From contig NZ_CP046706.1 of NCBI RefSeq assembly GCF_009873495.1, positions 155,531-219,530 on the forward strand: DNA of 64,000 nucleotides. The letters are read 5' to 3'. Source of the stretch: Nostoc sp. ATCC 53789 (GTDB lineage: Bacteria; Cyanobacteriota; Cyanobacteriia; Cyanobacteriales; Nostocaceae). How positions within the stretch are numbered: position 1 is the stretch's first letter; every line of letters starts with the position of its first letter. The position numbers and the translations under genes are program-made. Under the pieces are notes generated by a model that saw only the letters and a program-made list of their open reading frames with translations, searched no databases and was not told where the DNA came from. This document shows, piece by piece, positions 46,601 to 53,594 of the stretch.

Positions 46601-47724
46601 TTCAACAAAGAATTATCAATTGGATAATTCTCAAACACCACAATGCTCTCAAACAAAGGTATTCCACCTGGTATCTCAGAAGTAGCTTGAATATCAACAA
46701 GAGGAGTATAAAAATACTCTTGTAATTCAACCATTGACTGTTGTATTTTTTGCAACCAAGGTATGAGTTGCTCCTGGGTGGATACTTGTACTCGTAAGGG
46801 AAGGGTGTTAATAAACAGTCCTACCATATTTTCTATCTCAGAGAGGCTAGGAGGACGACCAGAAACAGTCACACCAAATACTACATCTTTCTCACCACTA
46901 TAACGACTCAATAGTAAAGCCCAAGCAGCTTGTACTACAGTTGATAAAGTCACATGATGTTGTTGTGCTATATGAAGTAACTTCTGAGTGCATTCAGGGG
47001 ATAAACTACTTGTTCTCTCCTGATAATCCGCAGTTTTATACTGTTGCTCTTTCAGAAATTGAGTTTTATCCATTACCAATGGAGTGGGAGCACTAAAACC
47101 TTGTAAAGTTTGTTGCCAAAACTCAATTGCTGCTGATTTGTCTTGAGAATTCAACCAAGCAATATAATCCTGGTAAGGACGTGGTTTTGGCAATTGGCAA
47201 TTTTCACCAAGCAGATGTGCTTTATAGAAAATTAAAATTTCTTTAAAAATAATTGATAAACACCATCCATCCATAAGGATGTGGTGATGACTCCAGATAA
47301 ATTTGTAATTATCTTCGCCTAGCCTGACTAACGTACACCGCATTAATGGTGCTTGGGATAAGTTAAAACCTTGTTCTCTTTGTGTTTGCAATAATTGTTT
47401 TAATTGTTGTTGTTGATCATTAGAAGAAAGTTCTCGCCAATCAAGAGTATTCCAAGGAACATTAACCTGTTTTAGTACTACTTGTAATGGAGTTTGGCGA
47501 TTTTCCCAAACAAAAAATGTACGTAGAATTGAATGTCTATCTAAAACTTTTTGCCAAGCTCTTTCAAAAGCAGCAACATTGATATTCCCCTTCAAACCCC
47601 AGGTCATCTGTTCAAGATATACCCCACTATAAGGTGCATAAAGACTGTGGAACAGCATCCCTTGTTGCATGGGAGAAAGTGGATAAATTGAAGAGATATT
47701 TCTTCTAATTTCTTCGTTGCTCAT
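37690..47724 (-). CDS. crpD: CrpD two-module NRPS (unit C, unit D, thioesterase)
   Basis: 3344 residues. Module 1: C domain (HHILMDG at 147-153; PLSPMQQGMLFH start typical after an E domain), A domain (about 475-1035) and T (S1082). The A pocket reads G670 D671 A674 L714 F740 S742 L766 A774 D775 K1026: the key Asp is shifted one place, as expected for a beta-amino acid. An extra stretch of about 65 residues lies at 780-845. Module 2: C domain (HHIVSDG at 1274-1280), a shrunken A-domain remnant (about 1600-1775), a complete second adenylating domain (about 1855-2400, TSGSTG at 2033-2038), KR (TGGLGGIG at 2666-2673, Y2815), an A-tail-like piece (about 2900-2965) and T (S3012). TE follows (GHSFG, S3142; D3169; H3313). 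In the pathway it adds 3-amino-2-methylpropionate, then 2-ketoisocaproate reduced to leucic acid, then cyclises the chain. Confidence 0.9.
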   Translation of the reverse strand: MSNEEIRRNISSIYPLSPMQQGMLFHSLYAPYSGVYLEQMTWGLKGNINVAAFERAWQKVLDRHSILRTFFVWENRQTPLQVVLKQVNVPWNTLDWRELSSNDQQQQLKQLLQTQREQGFNLSQAPLMRCTLVRLGEDNYKFIWSHHHILMDGWCLSIIFKEILIFYKAHLLGENCQLPKPRPYQDYIAWLNSQDKSAAIEFWQQTLQGFSAPTPLVMDKTQFLKEQQYKTADYQERTSSLSPECTQKLLHIAQQHHVTLSTVVQAAWALLLSRYSGEKDVVFGVTVSGRPPSLSEIENMVGLFINTLPLRVQVSTQEQLIPWLQKIQQSMVELQEYFYTPLVDIQATSEIPGGIPLFESIVVFENYPIDNSLLNEEGSLHLGDIEVFEQTNYPLTLVAVPGDKLSVRISYDTARFSSNTIEWILGYLQTVLSAIAIVENPSHKVAQLPLLSEVERHQLLVEWNNTATDYPSDKCIHQLFEQQVEKNPNSIAVVFEEEQSTYQQLNQKANQLAHYLQTLGVKPEVLVGICIEYSIDMIVGLLGILKAGGVYVPLDPNYPQERLAFMQEDSNVHIILTQQPLLEKISPQNAHIVCLDRDRDVIAREGVENLDRQTTLDDLAYAIYTSGSTGKPKAVLGTLRGIVNRLHWIWEMLPFGADEICSQKTSINFGDHVAEIFSPLLKGIPLVIVPDDIRGNIPRLMSLLSDRKVTRIVLVPSLLKAILENAPQQLTKLRYLKYVFCSGEVLPLTLAKEFHQKISSARLFNLYGSSEVAADVTCFEVKLRIANQIEAKSKEKLDALKNLPSGSGDRETAVLHKEIIHLQLADERRADLGEALEEYLKRNTIPIGKPISNTQIYILDKYGDLLPPGVTGELYVGGDGLAKGYLNLPELTREKFIPNPFVKDRGKSKKAQAERLFRTGDLARWLPDGNIEFVGRIDHQVKVRGFRIELGEIEAVLSTHPQIQQVVVIAIEDIPGSKRLVAYIVCEDESLSTYHLREFLKQKLPEYMMPSAFVILDTLPLTPSGKIDRKALPAPDGEISREHEYVPPRTSGEEIIANIFASILGVQNVGIHDNFFELGGHSLLATRLISRLRVAFEVEIELSAVFSSPTVAQLEQTLTQLRTTNSALSLPPIQPRTQNQQLPLSFAQDRLWFLNQLEGSSATYNMPGAIRVTGKLDINALQQALSEIVRRHEVLRTSFRTVNGTPIQVIHPEATMNISVADLQQLEATERESVLHQQAQLAAITPFDLETAPLIRCSLLQLDAREYVLLLTMHHIVSDGWSMGIFSQELSTLYQAFSAGKPSPLAELPIQYADFAVWQRQWLSGKVLETQLNYWLSQLEGAPELLQLPTDRPRPTVQTFRGTTQSFSLNTDLKEKLQTLSRNSGTTLFMTLHAAFATLLYRYSGQLDILIGSPIANRNCSEIESLIGFFANTLVLKTRFEDNPSFENLLAQVRETTLEAYEHQDVPFEQVVEVLQPQRSLSYAPLFQVMFVLQNAPMGELELPGVTLNLLSSQTETARFDLTVSMQQTSEALVGSWEYNTDLFDGSTIERMTAHFQNLCSAIVENPQQKISELPLFTDSEQEQVLHSYNNIATTYLLDKYVHFLSSNNLQIYILDNHQQLVPLSVEGEIYLGNCDLLPDKLHPEPEKFISFIEHTQLGKLLKTGEWGCRRVDGSLELLGKEHRIVTVNGQRINLQRIEQALQTAKGVEDCYVMVRNQKLVAYVVKDGSWAREFLHHYLKSQLPGYPLPCIYVPVSALPLTSFGEVDEVGLASISIIDSELINTWEEQIGSQAEIDKVAVFIEPNVKTISPIHLEELLPSIQAIFNQGSTPVETPRTARGKESSSLLEIKSPAISHEEVLIFPESSPETLGEMLQKTAGKFPHKGITYINSDGSEQVQSYAQLLEDAQRILGGFRKLGIKPQDKVILQLKENKDFISAFWGCVLGGFIPVPVVIPVSYDQPNVNLNKLQNSWQMLERPLILTDKKSLSELKKWSQNLNDDNFKLETIESLQKFSTDKDYYNAQPEDLALFMLTSGSTGMSKVVQLSHLNLLSRTIGSIQMNNFTPEDITLNWMPLDHVAGLIYFHIRDIYLGCKQIHATSQLVIEKPLRWLDWIDTFGVTVTFAPNFAYSLINDFVQEIEKQNWNLSSIRLMLNGAEQIVAATARRFLKLLAPFGLPGDAMTPSWGMAEVSSGITYSDNFSLLSSSDDNSFVNLGKPIRGTCLRIVNQDMEVLSEGEIGLLQVKGLTVTSGYYQNPKANKEAFTEDGWFNTGDLGFIKDGCLTITGRQKDIIIINGVNYYSHEIEAVVEELGEVEVSYTAACGVCVASNNTEELVIFFTPYVSEKNQLLELLKKVREQVIKYCGINPSYLIPIDKELIPKTSIGKIQRSLLKQRFECGEFKSLRQRVDLLLDNTNTIPNWFYRKVWQIKESKNTLLNYSSQKTLTLIFTDNLGLATRLTEELSQTVQPYAQVTIGSNFAQISPNHYSVVPGNPQHYRLLIDSLRQNSQVISQILHLWNYNEQTEKISSLENLESTQQQGIYSLLFLVQALEEIQGKQQAVKLLWIANQSQLVHPTDKIQPEKSTVLGLLKTVSQEMPWLTTRHLDLPLAPELNNSYIWQELYSADKELEVAIRNRERFVSGLEPVDMTAKEKQKIPILPGGTYLLTGGLGGIGTVIAKYLLEHYQANLILVGRTQIEDNNEEASTKLQRYQELEKLPGSIIYQTVDICDLVGLQQVVEKATQEWRTQLDGVFHMAGIIQETPIEKETPGNIAAVLRPKVSGTWVLHQLLKDKENALFVHFCSVNGFFGGTNVAAYSAANSFQSAWSDYQQQNGFQSYCCSWSMWNETGISHGYQFQELSRAKGYFIITPQQGFYSFLAALSGSEHNLLIGLDGTKTNVEHLIRDCQPKQKLTAYFTSPTPELAALSLQELQLHDRFGIPNQINFVQLEQIPLTQRGEINREQIAAIYGGLNTSEQTKPRNQTERQLVEIFQEVLNLPSIGIHDNFFSLGGHSLLAVRLMSEIQQQFQKNLPLATLFQNPTIERLALLVGSDSGAELWSPLVPIQQNGSLPPLFCVPGAGGNVLYFHHLAQYLGNNQPLYGLQAQGLDGETEPHKSVEEIASQHIKAIQTVQPVGPYFLAGHSFGSHVVFEMANQLQLIGKSVAYVGILDTPAPTSQANHQNDFSNWDNAKWICRMAEVIEDIVGENLFLSYETLTSLTWEQQLNYFKQKLEIVGFLPAQTDIKIVRGLLQVFQTQCQIKYEPEKTYKTPITLFCAREINPEQESYSHIFQEPTWGWNQFSDGEVEIHIVPGNHVSMLSEPHVKVLAQQMQISLEQAQKTHQLEK

Positions 47725-47762
47725 TGTTCTCTCTTTTTTTATCTATATTTTTTATATTTACA

Positions 47763-50700
47763 CTATTTGCCCAAGTTTTTTAATAACTCATCAAGTTCTA
47801 ATTGATTTAACTGTGCATCTGGGAAATCACTAGCTGTATATCCAAAACCATTTTCTGACTGGCAATGTTCTATTATTGACTTAATTGCTTGAATATAGCT
47901 TTGTGTCAAATTTTTTACTGTATCATGAGTATGAAAATTACTACTATAAGTCCAATCAATTTGTAATTCACCTTCTACCACCAGACTATTAATCTCTAAT
48001 AGATGGTGACGAGTTTGCTTTGAACTATGATTATCTCCAGTAGATTCTGGCGCAAATTTCCAACCAGTTTCCGATTGTATTTGGTCAAATTGTCCTAGGT
48101 AGTTAAAACTAATTTCTGGAGTAGGAATTGTCTGTAGTTTTTGGGTTACAGTAGTATCTTCACACAAGTAACGCAATATACCAAAGCCAATACCACGATG
48201 GGGAATCTCTCGTAATTGTTCTTTAATTGACTTGATAACTTCTGCTGGTTGTTTATCGTCTGGTAATCGCAATAATACTGGGAATAAACTGGTAAACCAA
48301 CCTATTGTTCTTGATAAGTCTACATCTGAAAATAGTTCTTCTCTGCCATGTCCTTCTAGGTCAATTAGTACTTTTGAATCTCCCGTCCACTCTGCCAAGG
48401 AAACTACTAATGCACTGAGGAGGATATCGTTAATTTGTGTGTTATAAGCTGAGTTTACTGACCCCAGCAAAGCGCGGGTTTCTTCTGGACTCAATTTCAC
48501 TCTATAATTAATCGCACTATCAACTGTTTTTTCTGCTTGAGTGTGAGCAGAATCTAATGGTAGTGGTGTTGTTTCTGACCAAGGTTGGTTGAGCCAATAG
48601 TCTAACTCTTGTTTGATTTTTTCTGATTGTGCATAATTTTTCAATTTCTCTGCCCAATCAATAAATGCTGTTGTTTTCGCATTTAGCTGTATTGATTGTT
48701 GAGCGATTAGTTGTTGATAGATTGTTTCTAAGTCTGATAGTAAAATTCGCCAACTCACACCATCTACTGCTAGGTGATGAATAATAATCAGTAAACGGGC
48801 ATCAACTTCACTACCTAAGTTAAACATCACCACTTGCATTAAAGGTCCCTCTGAGAGGTTTAAACTTGCTTGATATTCCGTGGCGATCTGTGATAAAGCT
48901 TGTGGTTGTTCAATGACAGGAGTTGATGATAAATCAACTACAGTAAATGCTACGGGATCATCAAAGCCATGGTTTATTTGTTTGTACTCAGATGCAACTG
49001 ATGTGAATCGTAAACGCAGAGCATCGTGATGCTCTAATAATTTTTTCAAGGCTGTTTCGATTAATTCAGTTTGCAGATGATTGGGAATCTGCAATAAAAC
49101 TGATTGGTTGTAATGGTGTGCTTCTTGGCTATTTTGTGCAAAGAACCACTGTTGAATTGGTGTTAGGGGTGCAACTCCAGTAACTATACCTTGGTTAGCA
49201 CTGACAGTAACTGTTGTATTGGCTACTAATGCTAGTTTGGCGATGGTTTGATTTTGGAATATTTGTTTGGGAGTGATTTGTATTCCTAAGTTTTTGGCAC
49301 GAGAAACTACTTGAATACCAAGGATGGAGTCGCCACCAATTTCAAAGAAGTTGTCATGGATGCTGACTTGTTCTTTAAGGAGCAGTTCTTGCCAAATGTT
49401 GGTTAAGATTTGTTCTATTTCTGTGCGTGGTGCGACATATTCATCCTCTCGGCTAACTTCCCCATCAGGTGCACTTAGGGCTTTGCGGTCTACTTTACCG
49501 TTGGGTGTCAACGGTAGGGTGTCTAAGATGACAAAGCTAGAGGGGAGCATATATTCTGGCAATTTAGACTTTAGGTAGGAGCGCAATTCATTGCTACTCA
49601 GTACCTTACGTTCAGGCTTTGACTTATTAATTGTGTAATCTTCTAGATTATTTTCAGCAAACAATCGTTGATAAAAAGGGTTTTGCTTAAACAATTGTTT
49701 CCAATGATATGAGATGTATTCAAACTCAATCTCTTTTCCAGTTTTTTTTAAAAGACGACCTCGAAGAGTATAATCTGGATTCAAATTATTTTCACAAAGC
49801 GTTCTCGTACAAACAGCTTCGATGATATCTCCTTCATTTACATAAATTCCTGGTTCAAACACTGGAAGATAAACTGGTAACCAGCAATGTTCATTTTCTA
49901 AAATATCTATACATTCTCCTTCAATTGTGTGTAAGTTTAATCCCACTGAAAAACCATCTAATCTTCCTGATTTTTCAATAGTTAATTTAATTTGGTGAGT
50001 AGATTCTGTGCTAACAAGCTTGCTAAAGTCTAAATCCTCAAAAACTCCTCGATTGGACAACCAGTTTACTTGATTTAATCCTTTAATACATACTCGTAAA
50101 TCAAAAGGATATCCAACTTGCTCAAATATCTTCTGGGTATAATAACCTGAAACTTTTGTAAATTGGGGTTGATTTAGTAATTCATCAGGAAGAGTTACTG
50201 CAATAATTTGAGTCACACTTCTTTGGGGAATCATTACACCATCTGATTTGAGAAATCTTCTGGCGTTGTTGATAATTACTGCTGCTCCTTCAGATCCACC
50301 AATGGGTCCCACAATTTCAGAAACACATACATCAACTTCTTCTGGTAAGTTGGCTGTAGTAGCGTCTCCATGTATGATTTGAATTTGTTCTGATAACCCC
50401 AACTCTTGCACGCAAGCTGAAGCTAACTTACTGGTTTGCTCGTCTCTCTCAATTGCGTAGACTTTCTTAGCACCTGCTTCTGCACAAAATCTGGCTATAA
50501 TTGCATCCTTGCCCGTGCCAATTTCAACAACTACTTTATCTTTAACCATTTGATTAATTGCGACTTGGTAACTCTGGTTTCGACGATGATCATTGGTCAT
50601 CGCATAGTACAAGAGCTCATCATAAACGTAGAATTCTGCTACTGAGGGCCAAAGTTCAATTCCTGTCTGGGGCTGGGGATCTTTTTCTTTTGACTGAAGA

Positions 50701-53594
50701 GGAACTAAATATGCTACCAACCGTTTGTGACCCGGAGTATCTTCCCTTTCGGTGACTGCGACTTGCTGTACTTGAGGATGGGTACTCAGAACTGATTCTA
50801 TTTCTCCTAGTTCTATGCGGAAACCACGTATTTTCACCTGGTTATCAAGACGACCAAGAAACTCAATATTACCATCTGGTAAGTATCGAGCTAAATCTCC
50901 AGTTTTATATAGTTTTGATCTGCTATTGAAGGGGTTAGGGATGAATTTCTCTAAAGTTAATTCCGGTCGGTTGAGGTAACCTCTGGCTAAGCCATAACCT
51001 CCGATGTATAATTCTCCGGATACACTTATGGGTACTGGTTCTAAGTGCTTATCTAAGATATAGATTTGGGTGTTTGCAATGGGGCGACCGATAGTAACTT
51101 TCTCGCTACCATGGCTGATTTGAGCCACTGCAGCACCAATAGTAGACTCAGTAGGCCCATAACCATTAAACAAACGACGACCAACAGACCACTGATTGGC
51201 CAATTCTAAATTACAAGCTTCCCCTGCCACAATTATCTGACCCAAGGCTGGAAATTCATCAGTAGCTAGTACTGCCAGGGCAGAGGGAGGTAACGTAACA
51301 TGAGTTACACATCTTTCTTGTAAAATTTGCTTTAAATCCGAACCCGGGATTAACTCAGAAGCTATAGCCAAAATTAGCATTGCTCCAGAAGTCAAAGCGA
51401 TAAATATTTCCGAAACTGAAGCATCAAAACTTATAGAAGCAAATTGAAGAACACGACTATTTGGTTCTAGATAAAATAAATTTTTCTGTGCTTGAATAAG
51501 GTTGCACAAAGAAAAATGTTCAATCCCAACCCCCTTGGGAACTCCAGTAGAACCAGAAGTATAAATCACATAAGCCAAATTATCTGAACATACCCCAACA
51601 TCAAGATTCTCCTGACTGTGTTGCTCAATCACTCCCCAATCACTATCCAAACAAACCACCTGTGCAGTATGTGACGGCAAAGATTCCAGTAGGGACTTTT
51701 GAGCCAACAACACCTCAACACCTGAATCCGCCAACATATAACTCAACCGTTCTTGGGGATAATTGGGGTCAAGGGGTACATAAGCCCCACCAGCCTTGAG
51801 TATCCCCAAGAGCCCTACCACCATTTCAAAAGAACGCTCCACGTAAATCCCTACCAGCACCTCTGGTTCGACTCGCAAGGAAAGCAGGTGATGTGCTAGT
51901 TGGTTGGCTTTTTGATTTAATTGTTGGTAGGTTAACTGCTGATTCTCAAATACCACCGCGACTGCATCCGGTGTTCTCTCTACCTGCTCTTCAAACAATT
52001 GATGGATACATTTACTGGGATATTCCCTTGCTGTATCATTCCACTCCACCAACAACTGATGCCGTTCTACTTCACTCAATAGGGGTGATTCACTTACCTT
52101 TTGTTGAGGATTTTCCACAATCGCTGACAATAAATTCTGGAAATGACCAGCCATGCGCTCAATGGTTGACTCATCAAACAAGTCAGTGTTGTACTTAAAA
52201 ACCCCAAAAACAGATGAACTCCCCTCCACCATTTCTAAACCTAAATCTAACTGACCTTCCTGTTGAGGTATTTCATAAGGTTTTATCTTCAATTCTCCCC
52301 AATCAACATAGGTTTCTATTTGATTTACAAACAACTTCTGTATATCTTGAGATTTTTGGAACTGCAGTAGAGAAAAAGAAGCCTGAAAAATCGGCGAACG
52401 ACTGGGGTCGCGGTGTGGCTGTAGCTTTTCTACCAATAGAGCAAATGGGTAATCTTGATGAGCAAGTGCTTCCAATACGGTTTGGCGTACTTGGGCGAGG
52501 AAATCTTTGAAACTGGGATTTCCCGATAAATTTGCTCGCATAACAACAGGATCAACAAAGTAGCCCAAGATCGAAGCAAACTTAGCTTGACTCCTACCTG
52601 AGGTGGGAGAACCGACTAAAATATCCTCCTGGCCTGTGTAACGATACAAAAACACCTGAAAAGTTGCTAAGAGCATCATGTAAAGTGTTGCTCCCGAGTT
52701 TAAAGCCAGCTCCTTGAGTTGCTTAGTGAGCTTGTCAGATAATTTGAAGTGATGGGAAGCACCATTATAAGTTTTTATCGGTGGTCGCTGTCTTGAGGTT
52801 GCTAGGTTTAGTGCTGGCAAATCGCCTGTCAGTTTTTGCTGCCAGTAGTTCCAGAGTCTTTCCCCTTCAGTCTCCTGCAAAATATTCCTCTGCCAACGAA
52901 CGTAATCTTGGTAAGAATGCTTTAGAGGAGAAAGGGGTGTCTTAAAATCAGCCCATTGTACTTGGTAGAGTTGTGGCAACTCCTGTATTAACATATCTAA
53001 AGACCAGGCATCGCAAGCAATGTGGTGTATGGTTAGCAACAGGACATGTTCTTTCTTGGAACGAGTAAACCACCGAACTCGCATAACAGGCCCTCGTTCG
53101 AGGTCAAAATATTGTTGATGGCTCTCAATCACTTTCCCTTTCAGTTCATCTTCACTCCAAGCAGAAGCATCAATTTGCAAGAAATTTAATTCCTGAAAAT
53201 TATTTACCTGTTGGATTGACTCAGATCCGAGTTTGGGATAATTTGTACGCAATATCGGATGCCGTTCTATTAGTTTCTCAAATGCCTTTTGCATTGCTGT
53301 AATATCTACTGTTGAGCAAATACGAGCGACAAATGATACGTTATAAGCATGACTTTCTGGTGCTAATTGCCACAAAAACCAAAGTGCCCGTTGACCGTAA
53401 GAAAGGGGATAGACGTTTAAAATATCTGGGCGATCGCGCAGCAATTGTAATATTTCGGTTTTGTATTGTTTCAGTTGAGCTAATACTAAAGCAGTTGATT
53501 CTTCTTGAGGAGCATCGTAACAAAGCCGTTCGCCCTCACTCCACACTTGCCAACCTTTTATTGAAATATCTTGTAAAAATTCGATTAAATTCAT
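47763..53594 (-). CDS. crpC: CrpC NRPS: C-A-MT-T-E for D-O-methyltyrosine
   Basis: 1943 residues. A TubC-type N-terminal docking domain (1-52) precedes the C domain (HHIACDAWS at 190-198), A domain (about 530-965, resuming at 1330-1385), T (GGDS, S1423) and E domain (HHLAVDG at 1606-1612, end motif FPDAQLNQLELDELL). The A pocket D724 A725 S728 T767 I788 A790 G811 I819 G820 K1367 (DASTIAGIGK) resembles tyrosine codes. A methyltransferase (about 975-1325) is inserted between the A8 and A10 motifs. It has VVVEIGTGKDA and a paired-glutamate loop (SEIVGPIGGSE), like the arginine-methyltransferase fold. Known role: incorporate, O-methylate and epimerise tyrosine (unit B). The gene overlaps crpB by 4 bp (ATGA). 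Confidence 0.9.
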   Translation of the reverse strand: MNLIEFLQDISIKGWQVWSEGERLCYDAPQEESTALVLAQLKQYKTEILQLLRDRPDILNVYPLSYGQRALWFLWQLAPESHAYNVSFVARICSTVDITAMQKAFEKLIERHPILRTNYPKLGSESIQQVNNFQELNFLQIDASAWSEDELKGKVIESHQQYFDLERGPVMRVRWFTRSKKEHVLLLTIHHIACDAWSLDMLIQELPQLYQVQWADFKTPLSPLKHSYQDYVRWQRNILQETEGERLWNYWQQKLTGDLPALNLATSRQRPPIKTYNGASHHFKLSDKLTKQLKELALNSGATLYMMLLATFQVFLYRYTGQEDILVGSPTSGRSQAKFASILGYFVDPVVMRANLSGNPSFKDFLAQVRQTVLEALAHQDYPFALLVEKLQPHRDPSRSPIFQASFSLLQFQKSQDIQKLFVNQIETYVDWGELKIKPYEIPQQEGQLDLGLEMVEGSSSVFGVFKYNTDLFDESTIERMAGHFQNLLSAIVENPQQKVSESPLLSEVERHQLLVEWNDTAREYPSKCIHQLFEEQVERTPDAVAVVFENQQLTYQQLNQKANQLAHHLLSLRVEPEVLVGIYVERSFEMVVGLLGILKAGGAYVPLDPNYPQERLSYMLADSGVEVLLAQKSLLESLPSHTAQVVCLDSDWGVIEQHSQENLDVGVCSDNLAYVIYTSGSTGVPKGVGIEHFSLCNLIQAQKNLFYLEPNSRVLQFASISFDASVSEIFIALTSGAMLILAIASELIPGSDLKQILQERCVTHVTLPPSALAVLATDEFPALGQIIVAGEACNLELANQWSVGRRLFNGYGPTESTIGAAVAQISHGSEKVTIGRPIANTQIYILDKHLEPVPISVSGELYIGGYGLARGYLNRPELTLEKFIPNPFNSRSKLYKTGDLARYLPDGNIEFLGRLDNQVKIRGFRIELGEIESVLSTHPQVQQVAVTEREDTPGHKRLVAYLVPLQSKEKDPQPQTGIELWPSVAEFYVYDELLYYAMTNDHRRNQSYQVAINQMVKDKVVVEIGTGKDAIIARFCAEAGAKKVYAIERDEQTSKLASACVQELGLSEQIQIIHGDATTANLPEEVDVCVSEIVGPIGGSEGAAVIINNARRFLKSDGVMIPQRSVTQIIAVTLPDELLNQPQFTKVSGYYTQKIFEQVGYPFDLRVCIKGLNQVNWLSNRGVFEDLDFSKLVSTESTHQIKLTIEKSGRLDGFSVGLNLHTIEGECIDILENEHCWLPVYLPVFEPGIYVNEGDIIEAVCTRTLCENNLNPDYTLRGRLLKKTGKEIEFEYISYHWKQLFKQNPFYQRLFAENNLEDYTINKSKPERKVLSSNELRSYLKSKLPEYMLPSSFVILDTLPLTPNGKVDRKALSAPDGEVSREDEYVAPRTEIEQILTNIWQELLLKEQVSIHDNFFEIGGDSILGIQVVSRAKNLGIQITPKQIFQNQTIAKLALVANTTVTVSANQGIVTGVAPLTPIQQWFFAQNSQEAHHYNQSVLLQIPNHLQTELIETALKKLLEHHDALRLRFTSVASEYKQINHGFDDPVAFTVVDLSSTPVIEQPQALSQIATEYQASLNLSEGPLMQVVMFNLGSEVDARLLIIIHHLAVDGVSWRILLSDLETIYQQLIAQQSIQLNAKTTAFIDWAEKLKNYAQSEKIKQELDYWLNQPWSETTPLPLDSAHTQAEKTVDSAINYRVKLSPEETRALLGSVNSAYNTQINDILLSALVVSLAEWTGDSKVLIDLEGHGREELFSDVDLSRTIGWFTSLFPVLLRLPDDKQPAEVIKSIKEQLREIPHRGIGFGILRYLCEDTTVTQKLQTIPTPEISFNYLGQFDQIQSETGWKFAPESTGDNHSSKQTRHHLLEINSLVVEGELQIDWTYSSNFHTHDTVKNLTQSYIQAIKSIIEHCQSENGFGYTASDFPDAQLNQLELDELLKNLGK

